Assembly (NCBI RefSeq): GCF_023554105.1
Contig: NZ_JAMJWE010000001.1
Location: 62,001 to 126,000 of the forward strand
DNA from: Brucella sp. 21LCYQ03
GTDB taxonomy: Bacteria > Pseudomonadota > Alphaproteobacteria > Rhizobiales > Rhizobiaceae
Reading direction: 5' to 3'
DNA length: 64,000 nt
Shown: positions 56,466 to 64,000 of the stretch, piece after piece
Position numbering within the stretch: the first letter of the stretch is position 1
Layout: each line of letters begins with the position of its first letter
Translations under genes and position numbers: made by a program
The notes under the pieces: generated by a model
Database searches by the model: none
Told to the model about the DNA's origin: nothing
The model's input: the letters and a program-made list of their open reading frames with translations, nothing else

Positions 56466-56903
56466 TCAAAGTCTCGCGCGCGTTGAGCGCGGCGTTGCCA
56501 GCAGTAGATTGGTTTCGCTGGCCTTGATGCCCGGCACCAATCGGATGCGACGCAAAACGGCATCGAAATCGGCTAACGTTGCAGCGCCCAGTTCCACAAC
56601 CAGATCAAACCGACCATTGGTGGTGTGGATGGCGGAAATTTCTGAGAAGCCACCAAGTGATTTTACCACGCGGTCGGCAACATGGCCTTCGATTTCGATC
56701 ATCATGATACCGCGAACGGGAAGATCAACGGCGTCGGAGCGCAGGATCACGGTATAGCCGATAATGTCGCCAGACTGTTCCAGTTTTTCCATTCGCGCGC
56801 GAACCGTGGCGCGTGAAACGCCCAGATCAATAGCGACATCGGAAATGCTGCGGCGGCCATTATGACGTAAAAGCGTGATGAGCTTTTCATCCAGATCGTC
56901 CAT
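56466..56903 (-). CDS. Lrp/AsnC-family regulator of arginine catabolism
   Basis: Lrp-type regulator, 145 aa: helix-turn-helix at residues ~15-45 (SISDVAIDLGVSRATVRARM) and a RAM domain in the C-terminal half (ISAIHTTNGRFDLVVEL). The ATG at 56903 has GGAGAAAAC ahead; a longer frame is unlikely. Divergent from the arginase gene, the place expected for an arginine- or ornithine-responsive activator. That role is inferred from position. Confidence 0.88.
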   Translation of the reverse strand: MDDLDEKLITLLRHNGRRSISDVAIDLGVSRATVRARMEKLEQSGDIIGYTVILRSDAVDLPVRGIMMIEIEGHVADRVVKSLGGFSEISAIHTTNGRFDLVVELGAATLADFDAVLRRIRLVPGIKASETNLLLATPRSTRARL

Positions 56904-57033
56904 GTTTTCTCCATTTTGAAAAGCCAATCCACCATTCTGATAAACCAAACCGTTAAAATTGCCAATCCGGTTGCTTCACATTGCCAAGCTTAAATGGTCA
57001 ATTTCACATAGAAAAAAGAAGGATTCCTACTTT

Positions 57034-57954
57034 ATGCATTGCAAGATATTGGGATTGCCTGTTCAGGAAGGCACTGGACGTCTCGGCTGCAACATGGGCC
57101 CCGACGGTTATCGCGCTGCCGGTATTGCGAAAGCCATTGAAGAACTCGGCCACGAATACACGGATCTTGGCAATTTGGTCCCGGCAGAACAGCGCTCGTT
57201 CGATCATCCGAACAAGGCGCTCAAAGCGCTCCCACATGCAGTTGCATGGATTGAAGCGATCAGCGAAGCCGCCTATCGCGAAAGCGAAGAAGGATTTCCG
57301 ATTTTCCTTGGCGGCGATCATTTGCTTGCAGCAGGAACTGTTCCGGGTATCGCGCGCCGCGCGAGCGAAAAAGGCCGCACGCAATTTGTGCTTTGGCTTG
57401 ATGCGCATACGGATTTCCATACGCTGCAAACCACCACGAGCGGAAACCTGCATGGCACGCCGGTTGCGTATTATACTGGCCAGAAGGGATTTGAAGGTTA
57501 CTTCCCTGACCTGGCGGCTACTGTTGATCCCAAGAATGTTTGCATGATGGGTATTCGCAGTGTTGATCCGGCAGAACGCGAAGCCATTCAGAAGACCAAG
57601 GTTTCGGTTTTCGATATGCGTTTGATTGACGAGCATGGCGTTGCGGCACTTCTTCGCCGTTTCCTTGATCGCGTTAAAAGCGAAAATGGTCTGCTGCATG
57701 TCAGCCTCGACGTCGATTTCCTTGATCCAGCAATTGCACCTGCTGTTGGCACGACTGTGCCGGGTGGCGCGACCTTCCGTGAAGCGCATCTCATTATGGA
57801 AATGCTGCATGATAGTGGGTTGGTGACAAGTCTGGATCTGGTTGAACTCAACCCGTTTCTCGATGAGCGCGGACGCACGGCAACCGTCATGGTTGACCTG
57901 ATGGCGAGCCTTCTGGGTCGCAGTGTCATGGATCGCCCGACCATCAATTATTGA
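57034..57954 (+). CDS. arcB: Arginase
   Basis: Manganese ureohydrolase of 306 aa, hydrolysing L-arginine to ornithine and urea, matching the length of the Brucella arginase. Metal-binding motifs are FLGGDH (near residue 94), WLDAHTDFHT (near residue 126) and SLDVDFLDP (near residue 228). The ATG at 57034 lies after AAGGA; the frame opens 25 codons earlier in the promoter region. Ornithine cyclodeaminase follows 66 bases on, completing arginine to proline. Confidence 0.93.
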   Translation: MHCKILGLPVQEGTGRLGCNMGPDGYRAAGIAKAIEELGHEYTDLGNLVPAEQRSFDHPNKALKALPHAVAWIEAISEAAYRESEEGFPIFLGGDHLLAAGTVPGIARRASEKGRTQFVLWLDAHTDFHTLQTTTSGNLHGTPVAYYTGQKGFEGYFPDLAATVDPKNVCMMGIRSVDPAEREAIQKTKVSVFDMRLIDEHGVAALLRRFLDRVKSENGLLHVSLDVDFLDPAIAPAVGTTVPGGATFREAHLIMEMLHDSGLVTSLDLVELNPFLDERGRTATVMVDLMASLLGRSVMDRPTINY

Positions 57955-58020
57955 TTTCAGAAACCGCATTCGTGGCTGGCGAGCCAATTAGAGTTTGCCG
58001 CCGAATGGTAAGGAGCTAGA

Positions 58021-59097
58021 ATGACCCAACCGAACCTTAATATCGTGCCTTTCGTCAGCGTTGATCACATGATGAAGCTGGTTTTGTCTGTCGGCGTTGA
58101 GACCTTTCTCAAGGAACTTGCTGATTATGTCGAAGAAGATTTCCGCCGTTGGGAAAGCTTTGACAAGACGCCACGCGTTGCATCCCACTCCGACGAAGGC
58201 GTGATTGAGTTGATGCCGACAAGTGACGGCACACTTTACGGCTTCAAATATGTGAACGGTCACCCGAAGAATACGCGTGATGGTTTGCAGACCGTGACGG
58301 CTTTCGGTGTTCTGTCTGATGTCGGCAATGGTTATCCGATGCTGTTGACTGAAATGACAATCCTGACAGCGCTTCGCACGGCAGCGACTTCAGCCGTTGC
58401 AGCCAAGCATCTTGCGCCAAAGAATGCACGCACTATGGCGATCATTGGTAATGGCGCGCAGAGCGAGTTTCAGGCCTTAGCGTTCAAGGCAATTCTCGGT
58501 ATCGATAAGCTGCGTCTTTTCGATATTGACCGCAGTGCTTCCGAAAAATGCGCGCGCAATCTTGCAGGTTCAGGCATTGAGATTGTGATCTGCAAGAATG
58601 TTGAGGAAGTGGTCGAGGGTGCAGACATCGTCACGACCGTTACCGCCGATAAGCTCAATGCGACAATCCTGACCGATAACATGGTTGGCGCTGGCGTGCA
58701 TATCAACGCAGTTGGTGGCGATTGTCCGGGCAAGACCGAGCTTCACGGCGATATTCTGCGTCGTTCGGATATTTTTGTCGAGTATCCACCGCAGACTCGC
58801 ATTGAAGGCGAAATTCAGCAGCTTCCGGAAGATTATCCGGTCAAGGAACTCTGGGAAGTGATTACTGGCAAAATCGAAGGCCGCACCGATGCGCGCCAGA
58901 TTACGCTGTTTGACTCTGTTGGCTTTGCGACGGAAGATTTTTCGGCACTGCGTTATGTTCGCGACAAGCTGAAAGACACGGGCTTCTACGTACAGCTTGA
59001 TCTTCTGGCGGATCCAGATGAGCCACGCGATCTTTTCGGTATGTTGCTTCGCCACGAGAAGCAGCTTTTGGCAGAAAAGACCAAGCCTGCCGCATAA
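58021..59097 (+). CDS. ocd: Ornithine cyclodeaminase
   Basis: NAD-dependent deaminating cyclase, 358 aa, turning L-ornithine to L-proline and ammonia; mu-crystallin family. The NAD-binding fold includes MAIIGNGAQSEFQALAFKAI (near residue 140), and the substrate side has the Lys-rich GFKYVNGHPKNTRDGL (near residue 74). The ATG has AAGGAGC upstream. Last gene of the arginine module; its terminator is interrupted by a repeat (see separate entries). Confidence 0.93.
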   Translation: MTQPNLNIVPFVSVDHMMKLVLSVGVETFLKELADYVEEDFRRWESFDKTPRVASHSDEGVIELMPTSDGTLYGFKYVNGHPKNTRDGLQTVTAFGVLSDVGNGYPMLLTEMTILTALRTAATSAVAAKHLAPKNARTMAIIGNGAQSEFQALAFKAILGIDKLRLFDIDRSASEKCARNLAGSGIEIVICKNVEEVVEGADIVTTVTADKLNATILTDNMVGAGVHINAVGGDCPGKTELHGDILRRSDIFVEYPPQTRIEGEIQQLPEDYPVKELWEVITGKIEGRTDARQITLFDSVGFATEDFSALRYVRDKLKDTGFYVQLDLLADPDEPRDLFGMLLRHEKQLLAEKTKPAA

Positions 59098-59105
59098 AAT
59101 TAAAA

Positions 59106-59243
59106 CGCCCGCCGCTTACAGCGGTTCCAGTTAAAACTCAATCGTTGGAACCGCTGTAACTATTTGTTTTTACGCATTATCCGACGCAAAACCGGTTCCC
59201 ACTTTTGCTGGAAATGCTCAAATAAAGCGGCGGGCGCTTTTTA
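59106..59243. terminator. Terminator after ocd with its loop filled by a repeat
   Basis: Perfect 12-bp arms (CGCCCGCCGCTT at 59106-59117, AAGCGGCGGGCG at 59225-59236) lie 107 bases apart; the right arm is followed by CTTTTT, and the minus strand also ends in TTTT. Arms of such GC content normally enclose a loop of a few bases. Here the intervening sequence is repeat copy 2. Confidence 0.7.
59116..59219. repeat. Intergenic repeat, copy 2 (about 100 bp)
   Basis: It opens with a 14-bp perfect inverted repeat (59116-59129 and 59146-59159) and ends with the conserved block TTTTACGCATTATCCGACG...GGAAATGCT, nearly identical to the block at 47770-47819. It sits between the arms of the ocd terminator. 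Confidence 0.8.
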
Positions 59244-59660
59244 TAACGGCTTGCGAGAATGGCGTGGAGTGGAAAACGTGCCGCCATGTGTGGCTATCGC
59301 CATCTCGAAACTATCAGCGATCCGTCGCGCACGGTCGATGAAAATGACAGCGCCTTCTGGTGGGAAGACTTCACGCGCTGTTTGCTCAAAAAGCTCCAGC
59401 CAACGATCAAAATGATCGCCTTGCAACCCCAGCCGCAAATGTGGCGGCATGGGTCGCCCTTCATAAGTGCCAGTCTTAAGAATGACAGATGACCAGAATT
59501 CCGCAATTTGAGCGAGATGGTGATCCCAGTCAGCGACGGCTTTTGAGAAGATTGGGCCGAGCAAGTCATCCTCACGCGCGCGACCGTAAAATGTGTCGAC
59601 CAGCTGTTTGATGGAAGCTTTATCGATGGATGGGTGAGGCTGGTTAATCAAAGAGGCCAT
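59241..59660 (-). CDS. Group III truncated hemoglobin
   Basis: Small haem protein, 139 aa, with the 2-on-2 globin fold of group III (trHbP). The pair PPHLRLGLQGDHFDRWL (residues 72-88) fits the group III region with the proximal haem histidine, probably H83. No ribosome site is evident upstream of the ATG at 59660. Members bind oxygen or nitric oxide, some protecting against nitrosative stress. Here it faces the arginine module across a terminator with no obvious functional link. Confidence 0.85.
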   Translation of the reverse strand: MASLINQPHPSIDKASIKQLVDTFYGRAREDDLLGPIFSKAVADWDHHLAQIAEFWSSVILKTGTYEGRPMPPHLRLGLQGDHFDRWLELFEQTAREVFPPEGAVIFIDRARRIADSFEMAIATHGGTFSTPRHSRKPL

Positions 59661-59689
59661 AGCAATTAATCATCTGTAGTCGCAAAGTA

Positions 59690-59890
59690 TCACCTGTGAC
59701 GTTTGTTATTCAACGCATGGCGTGCAACGAGATAAATAAGGACAACGAATGCTACGACAGCGAAGATGCTGGACGTATAGAGCATCACGATTGCGTCGCC
59801 GATGCGTTCATTAGCCATCATCCAGCTTGCCAGCGACAGGCCACATGCGAGGCCAAAAATCCATGTAATGAATATAATCAGTGATTTCAT
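59690..59890 (-). CDS. Small membrane protein, unknown
   Basis: A 66-aa protein of two membrane helices (residues ~3-24 and ~31-55) with a basic C-terminus (ARHALNNKRHR). The ATG at 59890 has GGAG ahead, while a frame start 15 codons earlier has none. No family is recognised. It lies between a globin and another small membrane protein, both on the same strand. Confidence 0.55.
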   Translation of the reverse strand: MKSLIIFITWIFGLACGLSLASWMMANERIGDAIVMLYTSSIFAVVAFVVLIYLVARHALNNKRHR

Positions 59891-59949
59891 TTTGGCTCCG
59901 CTATGTTGCTTAGTCTGTGAAGACGAGCTTGGCATATCTGATGGGTAAT

Positions 59950-60267
59950 TTATAGCGACATAAGGTTTTGTATAATGTTCAAAACATAGACAGCTGCCTG
60001 CGCTAAAGCGGCAATAGCTGCGGCAGTTGCTGCAGCCTTATTATACTGCGTTGCCTTCACCCAACCCTTATGATGAGAATCGAGATTTGTTGCTACTTGA
60101 TTGACCCACTCACCTGACAATGAACCATCGTCTTTGCGCAGCTTTTTAGAGGGCTTAATCGCGGGAACATCAACGCCCGCAGACCGCATCCAGAGGATGC
60201 CCGCAGCAACGCCGGTCACAACCGAAACCAGATGAAGCACCAGAAAAGCGAGATTTAAAAATATCAT
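59950..60267 (-). CDS. Small membrane protein, unknown
   Basis: A 105-aa protein. The N-terminal helix (MIFLNLAFLVLHLVSVVTGVAAG) may be a signal anchor; a charged central part follows (KPSKKLRKDDGS...), then a second hydrophobic helix near the C-terminus (AATAAAIAALAQAAVYVLNII). The ATG at 60267 has only weak GGTGG; an upstream ATG at 60354 would add a hydrophilic N-terminus. Unknown function, adjacent to tRNA-Met. Confidence 0.5.
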   Translation of the reverse strand: MIFLNLAFLVLHLVSVVTGVAAGILWMRSAGVDVPAIKPSKKLRKDDGSLSGEWVNQVATNLDSHHKGWVKATQYNKAAATAAAIAALAQAAVYVLNIIQNLMSL

Positions 60268-60365
60268 ACCACCAACTCTTAATTTTTGCTGAGGGTTATA
60301 ATAGTTCGATTGTTTTGTTGAAAGAAAACTTTGCCCAGAGCGGCAATATTTCATGGGGAGGGTGT

Positions 60366-60442
60366 TGGTAGCGAAGGACGGATTCGAACCGCCGACACAA
60401 GGATTATGATTCCTCTGCTCTAACCTACTGAGCTACTCCGCC
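60366..60442 (-). tRNA. tRNA-Met (CAT)
   Basis: The reverse complement folds as a 77-base tRNA. GGCGGAG opens the acceptor stem; the anticodon loop ATCATAA holds CAT on stem GAGGA/TCCTT; the T arm has GGTTCGAATCC; and the 3' end is an encoded ACCA. The elongator Met form is more likely than initiator, since the first acceptor pair can form (G-T). Confidence 0.93.
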
Positions 60443-60888
60443 ATACCATTTGCAAAACCCATTCTACACCGTTTCCAGCGTCTCAAGCGAATGTTTTCAC
60501 AAGGAATGGCGGCGGTATATGTGGGTAATGGGACCCTGTCAAGCACTCTTGGGCGTGTGGACAATTATATTTTGGAGCGTGGTATGATTGAAAATTTTCC
60601 AGATTTAGCAGCAAAACCGAAGTTGGAGTGATCTCCATCAAGGTTTTGTGACGCGAAGCTGGGAGATTTTCATCATATCCCTGCGGGACGTGGCGGATTT
60701 TCTCCCTGAATACGTCGAACAGCCCTTGTGGAGATATACTCCACGGCGGTCTGTTCTCCTGTTCATAAAGAAAATCCGTCTCACGCCACGCCCGAAAAAT
60801 AATCGTCCACACGTCCCCACATGGCTTTCGTCTTGTTTTCCACGTTTTGCGTAGATAAGTAACTAGCGGAAAGCAAAGGCATAGTTAT
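60443..60888. other. Gene-free interval between tRNA-Met and the WlbA-like gene
   Basis: In these 446 bases I see no supported gene. There is one inverted structure around 60612-60647 (AAAACC, GGAG tgat CTCC, GGTTTT) and a purine-rich leader before the ATG at 60889. It may carry the promoter of the following operon. A 109-codon minus-strand frame here shows no family features. Confidence 0.5.
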
Positions 60889-61845
60889 ATGGCACCTCGT
60901 ATTGCGGTTTTGGGTTGTGGCTATTGGGGCGGCAATCATATTCGTACCTTGAAGGGGCTCGGTGTCCTTCATGGTGTTTCTGATGCGAACCCACAGAATG
61001 CGGAACGATTCGCTTCTGAATTTGGTGTTCCGAATATTCCGGTTGATGAGCTCTTCACGCATCCCGATATTGACGGCATCGTCATGGCGTTGCCTGCTCA
61101 GTTTCATGCGCAATATGCGATTGAAGCAGTGAAGAACGGCAAAGACGTTCTGGTTGAAAAGCCGATTGCGCTTGAAGTTGCAGACGCTGAGGCAGAAGTC
61201 GCTGCTGCGCGCGAAAACAATCGCGTGTTCATGGTCGGGCATATTCTGCGTTTCCATCCGGCTTTTGAAAAGCTGCTGGACATGGTGAAGAGCGGCGACA
61301 TCGGCGATGTTCGCTATGTGCATTCGCACCGCGTTGGTTTTGGCAAATTCCACGACAAGTTCGATGCACTGTGGGATCTTGCTCCGCACGATCTGTCGAT
61401 GATTCTTGCGATCACTGGCGAAGAGCCTTCAGCTGTTCGCGGCGAGGGGACTGCGGTCATCGACAAGATCAGCGACTTTGCGCATGTTCATCTCGAATTC
61501 CCAAGCGGTATTCGCGGGCATCTGTTTGCCTCGCGTTTGAACTCCTACCGTGAGCGTCGTTTGAGCGTGACCGGAACCAAGGGCATGCTGGTCTTTGACG
61601 ATGCTGAGCCTTGGGATCGCAAGCTTGCATTCTACAAGCACGAAGTTTGGCGTGAGAATGATCAGTGGGCTTTCAAATCGGTTGAGCCGGAATATGTGGC
61701 TGTCGAAGAAGGCATGCCGCTGACACGCGAATTGCAGCATTTCCTGCATTGCATCGAAACGCGTGAAACACCGCGCACCGATGGACAGGAAGCAATTAAC
61801 GTGTTGCGTATTCTGACCGAAGGTTCGGTCAATCATTCCAGATAA
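60889..61845 (+). CDS. Gfo/Idh/MocA oxidoreductase, WlbA/WbpB-like
   Basis: NAD-dependent dehydrogenase of 318 aa. The Rossmann start is VLGCGYWGGNHIRTLKGLG (residues 7-25), with LVEKPIAL (near residue 94) and HILRFHPAFEKL. WlbA/WbpB oxidises UDP-GlcNAc-uronate at C3 as a step to 2,3-diamino-2,3-dideoxy uronic acids of lipopolysaccharide. The paired aminotransferase 150 bases downstream fits that two-step scheme. Sugar identity inferred. Confidence 0.82.
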   Translation: MAPRIAVLGCGYWGGNHIRTLKGLGVLHGVSDANPQNAERFASEFGVPNIPVDELFTHPDIDGIVMALPAQFHAQYAIEAVKNGKDVLVEKPIALEVADAEAEVAAARENNRVFMVGHILRFHPAFEKLLDMVKSGDIGDVRYVHSHRVGFGKFHDKFDALWDLAPHDLSMILAITGEEPSAVRGEGTAVIDKISDFAHVHLEFPSGIRGHLFASRLNSYRERRLSVTGTKGMLVFDDAEPWDRKLAFYKHEVWRENDQWAFKSVEPEYVAVEEGMPLTRELQHFLHCIETRETPRTDGQEAINVLRILTEGSVNHSR

Positions 61846-61994
61846 CCAGCTTTTGACAGAAATTTCTGTCAACTGGTGTTACGGAATTCGCAAAACTTTG
61901 AACGCTTCCCCCATGGCAGGGAGGGGCGTGAAGGAATAAGAGAATTGTCGCGGATTCGCTTCTGATGGGGCGGACCAGATAAATTGGAGCCAAC

Positions 61995-63113
61995 ATGCAG
62001 TTCATTGATCTTGGAGCGCAGCGCGCGCGTATCGAAGACCGTCTCAATGCCGCCGTTACCAAGGTTGTTGCGGAAGGCCGCTATATTCTCGGTCCTGAAG
62101 TTGCGGAGTTCGAAAAGAAGCTCGGTGAATATCTGGGTGTGGAACATGTGATTGCTTGTGCTAACGGTACTGACGCCTTGCAGATGCCGTTGATGGCACG
62201 CGGCATTGGTCCGGGTCATGCGGTTTTTGTGCCGTCGTTCACCTTTGCTGCGACTGCTGAAGTTGTTGCGCTTGTTGGTGCAGAGCCGGTTTTTGTCGAT
62301 GTGGATGCCGACAGCTACAACATGAATGTTGAGCAGCTTGAAGCGGCGATTGCAGCTATTCGCAAGGAAGGTCGTCTTGAGCCAAAGGCGATTATCGCTG
62401 TTGATCTGTTCGGTCTTGCTGCTGACTACAACCGCATCACAGCGATTGCGGAGCGCGAAGGCCTGTTCATCATTGAAGATGCGGCGCAGTCGGTTGGTGG
62501 CAAGCGTGACAATGTCATGTGTGGTGCTTTCGGCCATGTTGGTGCGACAAGCTTCTATCCGGCCAAGCCGCTCGGCTGCTATGGCGACGGCGGTGCAATG
62601 TTCACCAATGATGCTGAGCTCGCTGACACGCTGCGCTCCGTGTTGTTCCACGGCAAGGGCGAAACGCAGTATGACAATGTCCGCATTGGTCTTAACTCGC
62701 GTCTCGATACCATTCAGGCTGCTATTCTTCTTGAAAAGCTGGCGATCCTTGAAGACGAAATGGAAGCGCGTGACCGTATTGCCAAGCGCTACAATGAACT
62801 GCTCAAGGATGTAGTCAAGGTTCCGGGTCTGCCTGCTGGCAATCGTTCTGCCTGGGCGCAGTATTCGATTGAAAGCGAAAACCGCGATGGTCTGAAGGCA
62901 CATCTTCAGGCGGCTGGCGTTCCATCGGTTATTTACTACGTAAAGCCTTTGCATCAGCAGACGGCTTACAAGCATTATCCGATTGCACCGGGCGGTCTGC
63001 CTGTTTCAGAAGCCCTGCCTGCACGTATTCTAAGCCTGCCGATGCATCCATATCTTTCGGAAGAAGATCAGGACAAGATTATCGGCGCGATCCGTGGTTT
63101 TCACGGTAAATAA
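61995..63113 (+). CDS. DegT/DnrJ/EryC1/StrS aminotransferase (WbpE/WlbC-like)
   Basis: PLP-dependent sugar aminotransferase, 372 aa. The PLP lysine is in SFYPAKPLGCYGDGGAMFT (near residue 190), and FIIEDAAQSVGGK holds the Asp-Ala-Ala-Gln signature near residue 163. It would aminate the 3-keto sugar made by the previous gene, yielding a diamino-sugar precursor for LPS or another glycan. The ATG follows TTGGAGCC. Ends before a terminator. Confidence 0.85.
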   Translation: MQFIDLGAQRARIEDRLNAAVTKVVAEGRYILGPEVAEFEKKLGEYLGVEHVIACANGTDALQMPLMARGIGPGHAVFVPSFTFAATAEVVALVGAEPVFVDVDADSYNMNVEQLEAAIAAIRKEGRLEPKAIIAVDLFGLAADYNRITAIAEREGLFIIEDAAQSVGGKRDNVMCGAFGHVGATSFYPAKPLGCYGDGGAMFTNDAELADTLRSVLFHGKGETQYDNVRIGLNSRLDTIQAAILLEKLAILEDEMEARDRIAKRYNELLKDVVKVPGLPAGNRSAWAQYSIESENRDGLKAHLQAAGVPSVIYYVKPLHQQTAYKHYPIAPGGLPVSEALPARILSLPMHPYLSEEDQDKIIGAIRGFHGK

Positions 63114-63132
63114 GCCTGATAATCAGTGATTG

Positions 63133-63163
63133 AGAAAAGCCCGGCGAAAGTCGGGCTTTCTTA
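63133..63163. terminator. Terminator between the aminotransferase and AbrB-family genes
   Basis: AAGCCCG and CGGGCTT pair around GCGAAAGT, with T-rich flanks on both strands; it serves convergent genes. Confidence 0.8.
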
Positions 63164-64000
63164 TTTCTGCCGTTTCGCGATACGTGAGGCGACGAAACGG
63201 GCAATTGCCGGACCAGCAAGCAGTACGATGAAAAAGCGGCTTGTTTGCATGGCGATGATGAATGGCAGATCGACATGGCTTGATGCTGCGATAATCGCCA
63301 CGGTGTCGGCACCGCCGGGACTTGTGGCGAGATAAGCGGTGAGGGGATCAAGACCCAGAAAATGGCCGAGTGCCATGCCGAACAATCCGCAGATGGCAAT
63401 CAGAATGAGCGTTGATCCAAGCACCGCAGGAAAGGCACGGGCCGCATGCGCAATGATGCCACGCGTAAAACCAAGACCGATGCGCCAGCCGATGAAAATG
63501 TAGCTGCCTGCCAGCAACCATGGCGGCAGGTCGATGGTCATCAGACCAATATCTTGCAGCAATGCGCCCAAAGCGAGCGGCACAAGCATTGCTCCGGTTG
63601 GAATGCGTGATAATTGGCCGAGATAAGCACCGCAGACGATCAAAGCGAGTGTTGGGCCAAGTGTGTGCCAGTTTATCGCTGGAAACCATTCTATGGCCGC
63701 CGGAGCCACAATTTCGATATCGGTCGTGAACATCACGACGAGCGAGGCAGCGGTCGCAACGAGAACAACGCGCAGATATTGCATGAAGGCGATCAGTCGA
63801 GCGTCTGCGCCGAAAGATTCGGCCATCAATACGATTGCCGTGGCCGCTCCCGGTGAGACGCCCCAGACGGCAGTTGTTCCCGGTAAAACGCGAAACCTTG
63901 CGAGAAGATAGCCGACCGTCGTGCTCGCGAGCAGCGTGAAGCCGGTCGACAGCAGGATGATCGGCAGATGCTGCCCCATATTGCCGAAAAATTCCTGCGT
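63161..64000 (-). CDS. AbrB-family membrane protein (5' end cut by window)
   Basis: Integral membrane protein of the AbrB/ammonia-monooxygenase-like family. About 279 codons are visible, open to the window edge, with an ATG at 63979 as one internal candidate. About eight hydrophobic helices are seen, and two similar halves: GVSPGAATAIVLMAESFGAD and TSPGGADTVAIIAASSHVD, the SPGG/SPGA motif repeated, which is a family hallmark. In E. coli AbrB is linked to regulation of aidB. Transport of small molecules is an alternative. Function not settled. Confidence 0.8.
   Translation of the reverse strand, partial: TQEFFGNMGQHLPIILLSTGFTLLASTTVGYLLARFRVLPGTTAVWGVSPGAATAIVLMAESFGADARLIAFMQYLRVVLVATAASLVVMFTTDIEIVAPAAIEWFPAINWHTLGPTLALIVCGAYLGQLSRIPTGAMLVPLALGALLQDIGLMTIDLPPWLLAGSYIFIGWRIGLGFTRGIIAHAARAFPAVLGSTLILIAICGLFGMALGHFLGLDPLTAYLATSPGGADTVAIIAASSHVDLPFIIAMQTSRFFIVLLAGPAIARFVASRIAKRQK

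Noticed and set aside
57004-57987. A 327-codon minus-strand frame opposite arginase
   Set aside because: Arginase metal motifs are intact on the plus strand. The antisense frame has no recognisable domain.
60483-60812. A 109-codon minus-strand frame in the gap after tRNA-Met
   Set aside because: No ribosome site, no domain, and a composition that is not distinctive. Kept only as part of the gene-free interval.
61869-62975. A 368-codon minus-strand frame opposite the DegT aminotransferase
   Set aside because: The plus-strand gene has PLP motifs and a ribosome site. The antisense frame has neither.
1-64000. Mobile element, phage or CRISPR search by eye
   Set aside because: No transposase, integrase, phage structural gene or regularly spaced repeat array was recognised.

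Overview
The window looks like chromosomal DNA of a Brucellaceae alphaproteobacterium (Ochrobactrum/Brucella group). I infer this from gene content, not from a database match. The signs are a chvE-gguAB sugar transporter, an Omp25/Omp31-type porin with Ala-Lys-Ala signal cleavage, a Brucella-length (306 aa) arginase next to ornithine cyclodeaminase, a HutC-controlled hut locus, and short intergenic repeats of the rhizobial CGCAT..CCGA type. I see no insertion sequence, prophage, integrase or CRISPR array. The region is a dense run of catabolic and transport operons. Both ends cut a gene.

Layout. (1) 1-14.3 kb, sugars: a ytfQRT-yjfF-type ABC importer on the minus strand diverges from an oxidative L-arabinose/D-galactose operon. 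That operon runs GguC/AraD1 protein, sugar 1-dehydrogenase, aldonate dehydratase, dgoK, dgoA, then the second sugar importer chvE-gguA-gguB. Start/stop overlaps (ATGA) tie many of these genes together. (2) 14.5-27.7 kb, histidine: on the minus strand hutI-hutH-hutG-hutU-yjiH-like-hutD, then an SsuABC/TauABC-type importer and a D-amino acid aminotransferase; on the plus strand hutF and the repressor gene hutC. A perfect ATGTATATACAT palindrome lies between hutI and hutF, and a weaker copy sits upstream of the SsuA-like gene. (3) 27.9-35.3 kb, amino-acid and lactate use: an omega-amino acid aminotransferase with a divergent XRE-cupin regulator, dadA-alr with a divergent Lrp-type regulator, an Omp25/31-like protein and lldD.

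(4) 35.5-45.8 kb: a YdeP-type molybdopterin oxidoreductase overlapping a small winged-helix gene, a tripartite RND pump with two different adaptor proteins, a SIS-domain sugar isomerase/deaminase and purU. An isolated AT-rich gene for a tiny cysteine-rich exported protein follows. (5) 46.1-51.9 kb, lysine/pipecolate: amaB, hglS (2-oxoadipate dioxygenase/decarboxylase), a divergent LysR gene and amaA. Together these take L-pipecolate towards 2-hydroxyglutarate, apart from one unidentified transamination step. (6) 52-59.7 kb: tex, an ArsR-type regulator with an Old Yellow Enzyme, and an arginine module (Lrp/AsnC regulator, arginase, ornithine cyclodeaminase), then a group III truncated globin. 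(7) 59.7-64 kb: two small membrane proteins, tRNA-Met, a two-gene amino-sugar module (WlbA-like dehydrogenase and DegT/DnrJ aminotransferase) and an AbrB-family membrane protein cut by the window end.

Most of the window is conventional metabolism, and I did not find a clear new defence or mobile system. The most unusual signals are these: a two-copy repeat of about 100 bp, one copy lying in the loop of a terminator stem; two adjacent long palindromes upstream of amaA; the cysteine-rich mini-protein; and the transporter that appears to belong to the hut regulon.
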